From Diplonema papillatum (lineage: Eukaryota; Euglenozoa; Diplonemea; Diplonemida; Diplonemidae), in NCBI GenBank assembly GCA_030068145.1, contig JAPJBO010000260.1, forward strand, positions 1 through 64,000: a DNA stretch of 64,000 nt, given 5' to 3'. Numbering within the stretch: the stretch's first letter is position 1; each line of letters opens with the position of its first letter. This document shows, one piece after another, positions 20,901 through 30,584 of this stretch. Made by a program: the position numbers and the translations under genes. The notes under the pieces were generated by a model, which was given only the letters and a program-made list of their open reading frames with translations, ran no database searches and was not told the DNA's origin.

Positions 20901-22950
20901 GTGGTGCCACAGTTGGTGGAGCATCAGTTGGTGGCGCAGCAGTTGGTGGCGCGTTAGTTGGTGGTGCATCACTTGGTGGTGCCACAGTTGGTGGTGCGTT
21001 GGTTGGTGGTGCATCAGTTGGTGGCGCGTTAGTTAGTGGTGCATCCGTTGGTGGCGCAGCAGTTGGTGGCGCGTTAGTTGGTGGTGCATCAGTTGGTGGC
21101 GCGTTAGTTTGTGGTGCATCCGTTGGTGGCGCAGCAGTTGGTGGTGCAACAGTTGGTGGTGCATCGGTTGATGGCGCAACAGTTGGTGGTGCAGCAGTTG
21201 CTGGTGCAACTGTTGGTGGCGCATTAGTTGGTGGTGCTTCCGTTGGTGGTGCCACAGTTGGTGGAGCATCAGTTGGTGGCGCAGCAGTTGGTGGCGCGTT
21301 AGTTGGTGGTGCATCACTTGGTGGTGCCACAGTTGGTGGTGCGTTGGTTGGTGGTGCATCAGTTGGTGGCGCGTTAGTTAGTGGTGCATCCGTTGGTGGC
21401 GCAGCAGTTGGTGGCGCGTTAGTTGGTGGTGCATCAGTTGGTGGCGCGTTAGTTTGTGGTGCATCCGTTGGTGGCGCAGCAGTTGGTGGTGCAACAGTTG
21501 GTGGTGCATCGGTTGATGGCGCAACAGTTGGTGGTGCAGCAGTTGCTGGTGCAACTGTTGGTGGCGCATTAGTTGGTGGTGCTTCCGTTGGTGGTGCCAC
21601 AGTTGGTGGAGCATCAGTTGGTGGCGCGTTAGTTAGTGGTGCATCCGTTGGTGGCGCAGCAGTTGGTGGCGCGTTAGTTGGTGGTGCATCACTTGGTGGT
21701 GCCACAGTTGGTGGTGCGTTGGTTGGTGGCGCATTTGTTGGTGGTGCAGCAGTTGGTGGTGCAACAGTTGGCGGCGCGTTAGTTGGTGGTGCATTAGTTG
21801 GTGGTGCATCCGTTGGTGGCGCAACAGTTGGTGGCGCGGTAGTTGGTGGTGCATCAGTTAATGGTGCTTCCGTTGGTGGCGCAAGTGTTTGTGGTGCGTT
21901 GGTTGGTGGCGCATTTGTTGGTGGTGCAGCAGTTGGTGGTGCAACAGTTGGCGGCGCGTTAGTTGGTGGTGCATTAGTTGGTGGTGCATCCGTTGGTGGC
22001 GCAACAGTTGGTGGCGCGGTAGTTGGTGGTGCATCAGTTAGTGGTGCTTCCGTTGGTGGCGCGTTAGTTGGTGGTGCATCAGTCGGTGGTGCTTCCGTTG
22101 GTGGGGCAACAGTTGGTGGTGCATTGGTTGGGGGTGCATCCGTTGGTGGCGCACTAGTTGGTGGTGCACCAGTTGGTGGCGCATTGGTGGGAGCATTTGT
22201 TGGCGGCGCAGCAGTTGCTGGTGCAACAGTTAGTGGCACATCGGTGGGTGGTGCATCGGTCCGTGGGGCATCCGTTGGTGGTGCATCAGTTGGTGGTTCT
22301 GATGTTGGGGGAGGCAAAGTCGGAGGGGCCGGCGTCGTTGGCTGAGCCGGTGTCCTACACCAGTATTCCATCTGGTAACCACCGGTACAAGTAACGACAC
22401 GCATCTTGTTGAGGACTGTCGTTACCGGACAGGTTATGTCAAAAACAGCATAATCGCCAACCTGGTTGCTTGTCCCAGCTATATTGAAGCAGGGAGAAAA
22501 ATGTGTGCTTAATGTGGACGACGAATAGCCGTACCAAGCCATGGGCTCGACGAGTGTTACAAGCTTCCGTAACTGGTCGACGCCGCACGCTTCCCAGGTC
22601 CACGTCTTGATAGCAAACCAGACTGCGTCGCTGACATATTTCGTGAAGTCATCCATCTCGTCTATTGTTTGGCACCCACTGTTTCCATTTCCGCCTCCGG
22701 ATCCAGCGAACACCTGTGTGTCACATCGGGTCATGCATTGCAGAAAGCCTGCGGAGCAGTTGCCTTGTACCATGTGAAAGCCGACCATGAATCCAGTCGA
22801 GCAGGCGCACGACCAGTGCGTATCGTGGAAGGCTCCGCTGCTTGCGTAGCAAGAACCGTAAAGCTCCTCGATAATAGCGCCGTCCCCGAGCTGCAAGAAC
22901 AACAAAAGCAATGCATGTGCCCATGACCTCACTAAGTGCGGGCAGGGCAT
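17920..22950 (-). CDS. Mucin-like multi-pass surface protein, paralogue 2
   Basis: 1,676 residues if started at the ATG at 22950. An upstream in-frame ATG at 23016 is less likely, because the 22950 start places the signal peptide ([14 protein letters not shown]) at the very N-terminus, as in the other copies. Order: signal peptide; Cys-rich domain to ~residue 200 ([39 protein letters not shown]); stalk of APPTx pentapeptides, residues ~204-1050; acidic EVEDEDDDG linker; about seven membrane segments, ~1107-1397; Ser/Pro-rich basic tail to the end. It is expected at the plasma membrane with a glycosylated extracellular stalk. The partner or ligand is unknown. The membrane region is nearly identical at DNA level to paralogue 3. 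Relative to that copy, the tail lacks an 11-residue block flanked by LS and a second block of about four residues. Confidence 0.92.
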   Translation of the reverse strand: MPCPHLVRSWAHALLLLFLQLGDGAIIEELYGSCYASSGAFHDTHWSCACSTGFMVGFHMVQGNCSAGFLQCMTRCDTQVFAGSGGGNGNSGCQTIDEMDDFTKYVSDAVWFAIKTWTWEACGVDQLRKLVTLVEPMAWYGYSSSTLSTHFSPCFNIAGTSNQVGDYAVFDITCPVTTVLNKMRVVTCTGGYQMEYWCRTPAQPTTPAPPTLPPPTSEPPTDAPPTDAPRTDAPPTDVPLTVAPATAAPPTNAPTNAPPTGAPPTSAPPTDAPPTNAPPTVAPPTEAPPTDAPPTNAPPTEAPLTDAPPTTAPPTVAPPTDAPPTNAPPTNAPPTVAPPTAAPPTNAPPTNAPQTLAPPTEAPLTDAPPTTAPPTVAPPTDAPPTNAPPTNAPPTVAPPTAAPPTNAPPTNAPPTVAPPSDAPPTNAPPTAAPPTDAPLTNAPPTDAPPTVAPPTEAPPTNAPPTVAPATAAPPTVAPSTDAPPTVAPPTAAPPTDAPQTNAPPTDAPPTNAPPTAAPPTDAPLTNAPPTDAPPTNAPPTVAPPSDAPPTNAPPTAAPPTDAPPTVAPPTEAPPTNAPPTVAPATAAPPTVAPSTDAPPTVAPPTAAPPTDAPQTNAPPTDAPPTNAPPTAAPPTDAPLTNAPPTDAPPTNAPPTVAPPSDAPPTNAPPTAAPPTDAPPTVAPPTEAPPTDAPPTVAPATAAPPTDAPPTAAPLTSAPPTDAPLTAALPTDAPPTNAPSTDAPATDAPATDAPRSNSPLTGSPATDAPPTDAPLTDPPLSDSPPTDAPQTDAPATDAPPTDAPLTDPPLTDSPPTDAPQTDAPATDAPPTDAPLTDPPLTDSPPTDAPQTDAPATDAPPTDAPLTDPPLTDSPPTDAPQTDAPATDAPATDSPATDAPATDAPRTDALATVAPTTDSPATVVPRTAAPATSAPPTVAPTFAPTTTAPLTAAPPTVASSAAPPTVSPQTMAPPTSTPYTFVPTTSVPSTSSPTGSPATTPPSTWTPETFAPATSISSTNAPATQSPMTLATKTAHPLTLSPTTTGPDTVLTAVEVEDEDDDGILPSVTKPVIDATTVASIFAASSLGMPAAPMTTLVMMTMDCRAHGDRRLPLVLHPLQLEVDGSYALGCVIGNTALMIGFYWITYAVYRLVTAARPLLSSTLPVDVRGFVRFPSAALFIMIWLYQGTALGGMLLLLHAPSTWSWFLGFAVSITGVLIPVWVFYRVLDGTRWRKMARYRYDGVAVHPWLEFVIGPGAWVSTSPEKHWVWRYSSVVLTYRQGTAWWALLEFLAAYTLAIITAVPASDHIQCGHVKMACALVFCVLLYLELRFYPHARWRDNCIDPAMLLAKAGAMLFAAISLYANDPDHWAGLTTRILLLVATGIIIFKALLDLLTELYLVCVGRRDRLQREEWDSEKAVCVEACDSKQRYEPLEKGASFTRPPGRMHSFVCTGAGKNAEPVHNHAQRQGSGGRPGLGDSCKSVPDFVSRSSKGSGGSFELVLRNSSLPVDDNCAAVLTDTRKSAGPASRLVPLSLTLTAQSHDLESPGGGLIVSPVSDSWNQLPSPVADTSLPGSPSNRSRLPVSRQKSPFALSSELSQNQLTRSVLGRPAALAFPLEDVGPTPPASPSRSHSRSMHAPPRHRSTPSLSNTSSLGAQRLRQAIATPSSTDERVRTTV
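19890..22345 (-). repeat. Mucin-stalk minisatellite, paralogue 2
   Basis: About 160 units of 15 bp encode APPTx, x mainly D, N, V, E or A, in a less regular order than paralogue 3. Four consecutive near-identical 90-bp blocks lie at about 20,307-20,660 and encode APPTDAPLTDPPLTDSPPTD-type units. A larger duplicated block of ~320 bp recurs at about 20,890-21,210 and 21,225-21,560. Confidence 0.85.
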
Positions 22951-23194
22951 TATCACCCGTCCCACTGGACCGCCGGCCCTCGCCTTCCCCCAGATCAGCA
23001 AGTGCAGATCTCCCACCCAAGGGGGACGGTGGCCTGCTAGTAGGTGTCAAGGTTTGCCTTCACCTCAAAGTTCGTGCACTGTTGATTAGTTGGTTGTATG
23101 TGAAACCCCGCCGCTATGACACGCGGACTTTAGTTAGCTGTCGTAGAAATGTGGGCAAGACATCCGAGAGAGTGGCAAGTGCCCGTAGAATTGG
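22951..23194 (-). other. 5' flank of paralogue 2
   Basis: About 130 bp upstream of the ATG matches the region upstream of paralogue 3 (CCCAGATCAG, AAGTGCAGA, CCACCCAAGGGG), so the tandem duplication included the 5' flank. I see no TATA box or other defined promoter motif. Confidence 0.5.
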
Positions 23195-23560
23195 TAATTG
23201 AGGGCAATCACTTTTGGGACCACCAAAACGCCGGTTTGGTGGTCCCAAAAGCACAAAAGTGAGCACAACCCTCGAACGTCAGTTGTGGTGGTCAAAAAAC
23301 TGAGGACAATCCTCAAACGCCAGTTTTTGATCAGACACGTGAAGGCAAGCCTCAGACTTCGGCTTTAGTGATCCGAATTCTGAGAACGACAACCCTCCAA
23401 CGTCAGTTTTAGTGGGTCAAGGTCTTTTGAGGACAGCTCTCAACGTCAATTTCGGTGGACGATAAAGTGAGGACAACCCATGTCAGGTTTGGTGGTCGAA
23501 AGAGGACAACCCTCCAACGTCAGTTTTGGTGGACACAAAAGTGAGGACATGTAGGGAATC
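23195..23560 (+). repeat. Degenerate tandem repeat, about 55-65 bp period
   Basis: Six or so units of the form GTGAGGACAACCCTC, AACGTCAGTTTTGGTGG, TCAAAA are present (centred near 23,265, 23,310, 23,390, 23,435, 23,480, 23,530). Spacing and sequence vary too much for a CRISPR array. The first unit contains a perfect hairpin. Confidence 0.75.
23211..23251 (+). repeat. Perfect 17-bp-arm hairpin
   Basis: CTTTTGGGACCACCAAA and its exact complement are separated by 7 bases (ACGCCGG). It sits at the left edge of the degenerate tandem repeat. Confidence 0.9.
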
Positions 23561-24797
23561 TAGCGAAGCTGTTTCCCTGCCATTGATGCATTGTTGGTGA
23601 GCATGGCTAACACATTGTTTGTGCGATATAACCTTCATGGAGTCTGGTTAAACCGCGGCCAACGTTCTTTTTAGTAACAAATGCTGTCTCCAGGGAAGCA
23701 GAAATGTTGTCGCAAAAAAGACAGAGGCCAAAACGCGCCGCGGAATTTCTACGTTCTCTACAGGAAACAATTGCGAGAACAAAATACTCGGAGGGGCCGT
23801 CCGGTGCTTACAGAGGTTGGAGGGGCGGGGGGTGTAACTGTTCCTGTTATTTCGGGCTTTTCGGTCGTGCGGTCTTGATAACACAAAGGCGACTCATGGA
23901 AAGGTCTAGGCTCAGATCCCACGTTACGTTCTTGCAATGCTGGCTACGAAGGCCCTTTTGCTGTGCGCCAGCTCAGAACCACCGTGCCTGACTCATCGTT
24001 CCTCTCCCTGCTGGTTTGCTGAGACTAGGTGGTTTTTGGACTGCAAGTCCACTTAGAGATCCGGGGTGACCATTGTCGAGAAGGTTCGTGGATTGGTGTG
24101 CGTATCGTTTCTGCGGTAGTGGCAGTACGTGTGCTTGTGTGTGTGTTTAAGCTCAGGGCTTTGAGTGGGTAACGGCTGAATCGAAGTATTGCCCACTTGT
24201 CACTTTCACCAGTCGTGCCCGCAGTGGCTGTGGTAGCTCGCTGCAGGGGATGTTCAGCTGACACACGGCCTGGCTCACTTACCCCGTGGGAACTTGCGTC
24301 CGCTGTACACCTCTCTTGATGCCTTGTATTGCAATGTTTGTACTGCACGAAACCGGGGGGCCCGCCTAAAAACCCAAAAACACTTCCCGGGACCCGTGCT
24401 ACAGGGTGAATCATATACAACTACACGAGTTGGTTCTTTTTTGGCGAGCGCTTATCCACTAAACCCAGTTTTACCTGTGTTTCGTGTGGGCCAAAGCACA
24501 TTCCCCCTTTGGGACGTGGGACTTGGGGCGAGTAGTTGTTTGTCCTAAGGGGTGTGAGAGTGCCTGCCTTGGTCCCCCATGAGTAGGAAGCCGACATGTA
24601 TCCCGTAAACGGCACACATGCCGTTTGATACGAGTCGGGGGTCACCGGCAATCTCAAGAGTACCACAATATCCTTTGAGATTTGCAACTGGTAGCCTCCT
24701 CGACTATTCCTTACAATGCAGATGCGTATCCAAATACGGAATCGCGCGAGTGTTCCGGACGCACGTTGGTTGGTTGCTTGGAGCTGAGAGAGGTCGA
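23561..24797. other. Non-coding spacer between paralogues 2 and 3
   Basis: No gene is supported. The 24,455-24,500 segment (CACTAAACCCAG, TTACCTGTGTTTCGTGTGGG) is a dispersed repeat seen again at 44,168-44,225 and 61,847-61,905. TCCGGGGTGACCATTG at 24,060 is a scrap of the short GGGGT-GACC repeat. Confidence 0.5.
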
Positions 24798-27700
24798 TCA
24801 GACTGTCGTTCGCACGCGTTCGTCCGCGCTGGAAGGTGTGCCGATGGTTTGGCGCAGCCTTTGCGCGCTGAGGCTGGAAGTGTTGGAAAGACTCGGCGTG
24901 GAACGGTGGCGAGGGGGTGCGTGCATGGAGCGGGAATGGGAGCGGCTGGGCGACGCGGGCGGCGTGGGACCGCCTTCTTCCAAAGGGAACGCCAGCGCCG
25001 CCGGCCTGCCTAGTACTGACCGCACCGACGGCCGCGTTAACTGATTCTGCGACAGCGCCTTGGGCAGGTTGAAGTCGGTGAAGCTCAACTCCGACGACAA
25101 CGCGAACGGGCTCTTCTGCCGCGACACCGGCAGGCGGCTCCTGTTGGAAGGCGACCCGGGGAGCGACGTGTCCGCCACCGGCGACGGCAGCTGGTTCCAG
25201 CTGTCGCTGACGGGGCTTACAATGAGCCCTCCTCCGGGCGACTCCAAATCGTGAGACTGCGCCGTCAACGTCAGGCTCAAGGGCACGAGTCGGCTCGCCG
25301 GGCCAGCGGACTTGCGTGTATCGTTCAGCCCGGTCACACTGGGGCCGTCAACGGGCAGCGACGAGCTCCGGAGGGTGTGTTCGAAGGAGCCGCCCGACCC
25401 TTTTGAACAGCGGGACGCGAAGTTGGGAACGCTTTTGCAGGAGTCGCCGAGCCCCCCAGGCCTGCCGCCGCCTCCTTGCGACTGCGCGTGGTTGCGCGCT
25501 GCGTCCGCAGCCTTCCCGAAACTGGACGTCCTCCCGGGCGGCCTCGTGAAGGACGCGCTGTCGCAGTCTTGCCCGGCCTCGACGCACGCAGTCTTTTCGG
25601 AGTGGGAAGAGAGGCCCCACTCTTCCGTCTGCAGCCGGTCCCGCCTCCCGACGCAGACGAGGTACAGCTCTGTGAGCAGGTCGAGGAGTGCTTTGAAAAT
25701 GACGATGCCGGTGGTCACCAGGAGCAGGATCCGCGTCGTGAGTCCGGCCCAGTGGTCGGGATCGTTTGCGTAGAGGGATATCGCGGCGAAGAGCATCGCG
25801 CCCGCCTTGGCCAGCAGCATCGCGGGGTCGATACAATTGTCACGCCAACGCGCGTGCGGGTAGAACCGCAGCTCGAGGTACAGAAGCACGCAGAACACCA
25901 ACGCGCACGCCATCTTCACGTGACCACACTGGATGTGATCCGACGCCGGAACGGCGGTGATGATGGCGAGGGTGTAAGCTGCGAGAAACTCGAGCAGCGC
26001 CCACCAAGCGGTGCCCTGCCGGTACGTCAGCACGACCGAAGAGTACCGCCACACCCAGTGCTTCTCCGGACTCGTGGACACCCACGCGCCGGGCCCGATG
26101 ACGAACTCCAGCCAAGGATGCACGGCCACCCCGTCGTAGCGGTAGCGCGCCATTTTCCTCCACCGCGTGCCGTCAAGCACCCTGTAGAACACCCACACCG
26201 GGATCAAGACGCCAGTGATAGACACCGCAAACCCCAGAAACCACGACCACGTCGACGGCGCATGGAGAAGGAGGAGCATGCCACCAAGGGCAGTGCCTTG
26301 GTACAGCCAGATCATGATGAATAAAGCCGCCGATGGGAATCGAACGAAGCCCCTCACATCAACAGGAAGCGTTGACGACAGCAACGGTCGAGCAGCTGTG
26401 ACTAGACGGTACACAGCGTAGGTGATCCAGTAAAATCCAATCATGAGCGCGGTGTTGCCGATGACGCACCCGAGAGCGTAGCTGCCGTCTACTTCGAGTT
26501 GCAAAGGATGCAGCACAAGCGGCAACCTGCGGTCGCCGTGAGCTCTGCAGTCCATTGTCATCATCACCAGCGTCGTCATCGGTGCGGCGGGCATGCCCAG
26601 CGATGATGCGGCGAAGATCGACGCAACAGTTGTGGCATCGATTACCGGCTTTGTAACCGAGGGTAGAATACCGTCGTCGTCTTCGTCTTCCACCTCAACT
26701 GCGGTCAAGACCGTGTCGGGACTCGTCGTCGTAGGAGAGAGTGTCAGCGGGTGCGCGGTCTTGGTGGCGAGTGTCACTGGGCTTTGTGTGGCTGGCGCAT
26801 TTGTGGAAGAAATGCTGGTCGCTGGCGCGAATGTCTCCGGAGCCCGGGTTGAAGGAGGAGTGGTTGCGGGTAAACCCGTCGGCGAGCTTACATTAGTTGT
26901 GGGTACGAACGTGAATGGGGCAGAAGTTGGCGGCGTCATGGTCTGCGGGGAAACGGTTGGCGGTGCTGCGGATGACGCCACCGTTGGCGGCGCAGCAGTG
27001 AGCGGCGCGGTAGTTGTTGGCGTAAATGTTAGCGGCACGATTGTTGATGGTGCATCGGTTGCTGGTGAGTCAGTTAGTGGTGCATCAGTTCGTGGCGCAT
27101 CGGTTGATGGTGCATCGGTTGGTGGTGAATCAGTTGCTGGTGCAGCCGTTGGGGGCACATTGCGTACTGGCGCATCAGTAGCTGGTGAGTCAGTTGCCGG
27201 TTCATCAGTAAGAGGCGCATCGGTTGTTGGTGAGCTAGTTGGTGGTGAACCAGTTGCTGGCGCATCAGTAGCTGGTGCATCAGGCGCATCGCTTACTGGC
27301 GCATCAGTAGCTGGTGCATCAGGCGCATCGCTTACTGGCGCATCAGTAGCTGGTGAGTCAGTTGCCGGTTCGTCAGTAAGCGGCGCATCAGTCGCTGGTG
27401 AATCAGTTCGTGGTGCATCGGTTGCTGGTGAATCAGTTGCTGGCGCATTTGTTGGGGGCGCGTCGCTTGCTGGCACATCAGTAGCTGGTGAGTCAGTTGC
27501 CGGTGCATCAGTAAGCGGCGCATCGGTTGCTGGTGAGTCAGTTGCTGGTGCATCAGTTCGTGGCGCATCGGTCGCTGGTGAATCACTTGCTGGTGCATCA
27601 GTTAGCGGTGCATCAGTCGCTGGTGAGTCAGTCGGTGGTAGATCAGTTCGTGGCGCATCGGTTGACGGTGAATCAGTTGCTGGCGCATCAGTTGGTGGTG

Positions 27701-30584
27701 AATCGGTTGCCGGTGCAACGGTTGGCGGTGCTGGTGAAACAGTAGCTGGCGCAACAGTTGGTGGTGCATCAGTAGCTGGTGCATCTGTCGGTGGTGCATC
27801 TGTTGGCGCAAGAGTTGCTGGTGCATCAGTAGCCGGTGCATCGGTTGGCGGCGCAACAGTTGCTGGTGCATCGGTCGGTGGCGCAACAGTTGCTGGTGCA
27901 TTTGTAGCTGGTGCTTCCGTTGGTGGCGCATTCGTTGTTGGTGCATCAGTCGGTGGCGCAACAGTTGCTGGTGCATCAGTAGCTGGTGCTTCCGTTGGTG
28001 GCGCATCGGTTGCTGGTGCATCAGTAGCCGGTGCTTCCGTTCGTGGTGCATCCGTTGATGGCGCAACTGTTGCTGGCGCATCAGTAGTTGGTGCATCGGT
28101 CGGTGGCGCAACAGTTGCTGGTGCATCAGTAGCTGGCGCATCGGTTGCTGGTGCATCAGTAGCTGGTGCTTCCGTTGGTGGCGCATTAGTTGTTGGTGCA
28201 TTGGTCGGTGGCGCAACAGTTGCTGGTGCATCAGTAGCTGGCGCATCGGTTGCTGGTGCATCAGTAGCTGGTGCTTCCGTTGGTGGCGCAATAGTTGCTG
28301 GTGCATCGGTCGGTGGCGCAACAGTTGCCGGTGCATCAGTAGCTGGCGCATCGGTTGCTGGTGCATCAGTAGCTGGTGCTTCCGTTGGTGGCGCATTAGT
28401 TGTTGGTGCATCGGTCGGTGGCGCAACAGTTGCTGGTGCATCAGTAGCTGGCGCATCGGTTGCTGGTGCATCAGTAGCTGGTGCTTCCGTTGGTGGCGCA
28501 TTAGTTGTTGGTGCATCGGTCGGTGGCGCAACAGTTGCTGGTGCATCAGTAGCTGGCGCATCGGTTGCTGGTGCATCAGTAGCTGGTGCTTCCGTTGGTG
28601 GCGCATTAGTTGTTGGTGCATCGGTCGGTGGCGCAACAGTTGCCGGTGCATCAGTAGCTGGCGCATCGGTTGCTGGTGCATCAGTAGCTGGTGCTTCCGT
28701 TGGTGGCGCATTAGTTGTTGGTGCATTGGTCGGTGGCGCAACAGTTGCCGGTGCATCAGTAGCTGGCGCATCGGTTGCTGGTGCATCAGTAGCTGGTGCT
28801 TCCGTTGGTGGCGCATTGGTTGTTGGTGCATTGGTCGGTGGCGCAACAGTTGCTGGTGCATCAGTAGCTGGCGCATCGGTTGCTGGCGCATCGGTTGCTG
28901 GTGCATCAGTAGCTGGTGCTTCCGTTGGTGGCGCATTAGTTGTTGGTGCATTGGTCGGTGGCGCAACAGTTGCTGGTGCATCAGTAGCTGGCGCATCGGT
29001 TGCTGGTGCATCAGTAGCTGGTGCTTCCGTTGGTGGCGCAATAGTTGCTGGTGCATCGGTCGGTGGCGCAACAGTTGCCGGTGCATCAGTAGCTGGCGCA
29101 TCGGTTGCTGGTGCATCAGTAGCTGGTGCTTCCGTTGGTGGCGCATTAGTTGTTGGTGCATCGGTCGGTGGCGCAACAGTTGCCGGTGCATCAGTAGCTG
29201 GCGCATCGGTTGCTGGTGCATCAGTAGCTGGTGCTTCCGTTGGTGGCGCATTAGTTGTTGGTGCATTGGTCGGTGGCGCAACAGTTGCCGGTGCATCAGT
29301 AGCTGGCGCATCGGTTGCTGGTGCATCAGTAGCTGGTGCTTCCGTTGGTGGCGCATTGGTTGTTGGTGCATTGGTCGGTGGCGCAACAGTTGCTGGTGCA
29401 TCAGTAGCTGGCGCATCGGTTGCTGGCGCATCGGTTGCTGGTGCATCAGTAGCTGGTGCTTCCGTTGGTGGCGCATTAGTTGTTGGTGCATCGGTCGGTG
29501 GCGCAACAGTTGCCGGTGCATCAGTAGCTGGCGCATCGGTTGCTGGTGCATCAGTAGCTGGTGCTTCCGTTGGTGGCGCATTAGTTGTTGGTGCATTGGT
29601 CGGTGGCGCAACAGTTGCTGGTGCATCAGTAGCTGGCGCATCGGTTGCTGGTGCATCAGTAGCTGGTGCTTCCGTTGGTGGCGCATTAGTTGTTGGTGCA
29701 TCGGTCGGTGGCGCAACAGTTGCTGGTGCATCAGTAGCTGGCGCATCGGTTGCTGGTGCATCAGTAGCTGGTGCGTCCGTTGGTGGCGCATCGGTTGTTG
29801 GTGCATCAGTAGCTGGTGCATCGGTCGGTGGCGCAACAGTTGCTGGTGCATCGGTTGGCGCAGCAGTTGCTGGCGCAGCAGTTGCTGGTGCAGCAGTTGC
29901 TGGTGCAATAGTTGGTGGTGCTGATGTCGGGGGAGGCAAAGTCGGAGGAACCGGCGTCGTTGGCTGAACCGGCGTTATGCACCAGTATTCCATCTGGTAA
30001 CCACCGGTACAAGTAACGACACGCATCAAGTTAAGGACTGTCGTCGCCGGACAAGTTATGTCAAAAACAGCATAGTCACCAACGGCGTCGCTTGTCCCAT
30101 CTATATTGAAGCAGGGAGAAAAATGTGTGCTTAATGTGGACGACGAATAGCCGTACCAAGCCATGGGCTCGAGGACTGTCACACGCTTCCGCAAAAAGCC
30201 GACGCCGGTGCTGCACGTTTCCCAGGTCCACGTCACGATAGCCAAGCTGCCTGCGTAGCTGGCAAATTTCGTAAAGTCATCCATCTCGTCTATTGTTTGG
30301 CACCCACTGTTTCCGTTTCCAGTTCCGGATCCACGAAATACCTCCGTGTCACATCGGGTCATGCATTGCAGAAAGCCTGCGGAGCAGTTGCCTTGTACCA
30401 TGTGAAAGCCGACCATGAATCCAGTCGAGCAGGCGCACGACCAATGCGTATCGTGGAAGGCTCCGCTGCTTGCGTAGCAAGAACCGTAAAGCTCCTCAAC
30501 AATTGCGCCGTCCCCGAGCTGCAAGAACAACAAAAGCAATAACGGTGCCTGTGCCCATGATTTCACGAAGCGCCGGCGGGGCAT
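24798..30584 (-). CDS. Mucin-like multi-pass surface protein, paralogue 3
   Basis: 1,928 residues from the ATG at 30584, chosen over the in-frame ATG at 30674 because it begins the signal peptide ([16 protein letters not shown]), matching the sister genes. The Cys-rich N-terminal domain (~residues 25-205) matches paralogue 2 closely. The stalk (~205-1298) is the longest of the three and is organised in 35-residue super-units. The acidic linker, seven or so membrane segments (~1351-1641) and Ser/Pro tail follow. The membrane segment is almost identical to paralogue 2 in DNA, while a tail patch right after it (about 25,312-25,640) is clearly different in sequence and length. Role unknown; a glycosylated cell-surface protein is inferred. 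Confidence 0.92.
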   Translation of the reverse strand: MPRRRFVKSWAQAPLLLLLFLQLGDGAIVEELYGSCYASSGAFHDTHWSCACSTGFMVGFHMVQGNCSAGFLQCMTRCDTEVFRGSGTGNGNSGCQTIDEMDDFTKFASYAGSLAIVTWTWETCSTGVGFLRKRVTVLEPMAWYGYSSSTLSTHFSPCFNIDGTSDAVGDYAVFDITCPATTVLNLMRVVTCTGGYQMEYWCITPVQPTTPVPPTLPPPTSAPPTIAPATAAPATAAPATAAPTDAPATVAPPTDAPATDAPTTDAPPTDAPATDAPATDAPATDAPATVAPPTDAPTTNAPPTEAPATDAPATDAPATDAPATVAPPTNAPTTNAPPTEAPATDAPATDAPATDAPATVAPPTDAPTTNAPPTEAPATDAPATDAPATDAPATDAPATVAPPTNAPTTNAPPTEAPATDAPATDAPATDAPATVAPPTNAPTTNAPPTEAPATDAPATDAPATDAPATVAPPTDAPTTNAPPTEAPATDAPATDAPATDAPATVAPPTDAPATIAPPTEAPATDAPATDAPATDAPATVAPPTNAPTTNAPPTEAPATDAPATDAPATDAPATDAPATVAPPTNAPTTNAPPTEAPATDAPATDAPATDAPATVAPPTNAPTTNAPPTEAPATDAPATDAPATDAPATVAPPTDAPTTNAPPTEAPATDAPATDAPATDAPATVAPPTDAPTTNAPPTEAPATDAPATDAPATDAPATVAPPTDAPTTNAPPTEAPATDAPATDAPATDAPATVAPPTDAPATIAPPTEAPATDAPATDAPATDAPATVAPPTNAPTTNAPPTEAPATDAPATDAPATDAPATVAPPTDAPTTDAPATVAPSTDAPRTEAPATDAPATDAPPTEAPATDAPATVAPPTDAPTTNAPPTEAPATNAPATVAPPTDAPATVAPPTDAPATDAPATLAPTDAPPTDAPATDAPPTVAPATVSPAPPTVAPATDSPPTDAPATDSPSTDAPRTDLPPTDSPATDAPLTDAPASDSPATDAPRTDAPATDSPATDAPLTDAPATDSPATDVPASDAPPTNAPATDSPATDAPRTDSPATDAPLTDEPATDSPATDAPVSDAPDAPATDAPVSDAPDAPATDAPATGSPPTSSPTTDAPLTDEPATDSPATDAPVRNVPPTAAPATDSPPTDAPSTDAPRTDAPLTDSPATDAPSTIVPLTFTPTTTAPLTAAPPTVASSAAPPTVSPQTMTPPTSAPFTFVPTTNVSSPTGLPATTPPSTRAPETFAPATSISSTNAPATQSPVTLATKTAHPLTLSPTTTSPDTVLTAVEVEDEDDDGILPSVTKPVIDATTVASIFAASSLGMPAAPMTTLVMMTMDCRAHGDRRLPLVLHPLQLEVDGSYALGCVIGNTALMIGFYWITYAVYRLVTAARPLLSSTLPVDVRGFVRFPSAALFIMIWLYQGTALGGMLLLLHAPSTWSWFLGFAVSITGVLIPVWVFYRVLDGTRWRKMARYRYDGVAVHPWLEFVIGPGAWVSTSPEKHWVWRYSSVVLTYRQGTAWWALLEFLAAYTLAIITAVPASDHIQCGHVKMACALVFCVLLYLELRFYPHARWRDNCIDPAMLLAKAGAMLFAAISLYANDPDHWAGLTTRILLLVTTGIVIFKALLDLLTELYLVCVGRRDRLQTEEWGLSSHSEKTACVEAGQDCDSASFTRPPGRTSSFGKAADAARNHAQSQGGGGRPGGLGDSCKSVPNFASRCSKGSGGSFEHTLRSSSLPVDGPSVTGLNDTRKSAGPASRLVPLSLTLTAQSHDLESPGGGLIVSPVSDSWNQLPSPVADTSLPGSPSNRSRLPVSRQKSPFALSSELSFTDFNLPKALSQNQLTRPSVRSVLGRPAALAFPLEEGGPTPPASPSRSHSRSMHAPPRHRSTPSLSNTSSLSAQRLRQTIGTPSSADERVRTTV
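28060..29800 (-). repeat. 105-bp higher-order repeat in the paralogue 3 stalk
   Basis: About 15 copies of seven pentapeptides (three APATD, one APATV, then [16 protein letters not shown]) form a 105-bp super-unit. Two copies carry an extra APATD, and the order of D/N and I variants recurs over several super-units. This indicates duplication in blocks larger than one super-unit. Confidence 0.85.

Noticed and set aside
19691-22345. 884-codon plus-strand frame (Gly/Ala/Val/Ser repeats)
   Set aside because: Antisense shadow of the APPTx stalk. The sense frame continues into a signal peptide and membrane domains conserved in three genes, whereas this one does not.
23195-23560. CRISPR-like array
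   Set aside because: Repeats and spacers vary together, there are no cas genes, and the context is eukaryotic.
26593-29967. 1,124-codon plus-strand frame
   Set aside because: Same antisense effect over the paralogue 3 stalk; open only because of the 15-bp repeat composition.
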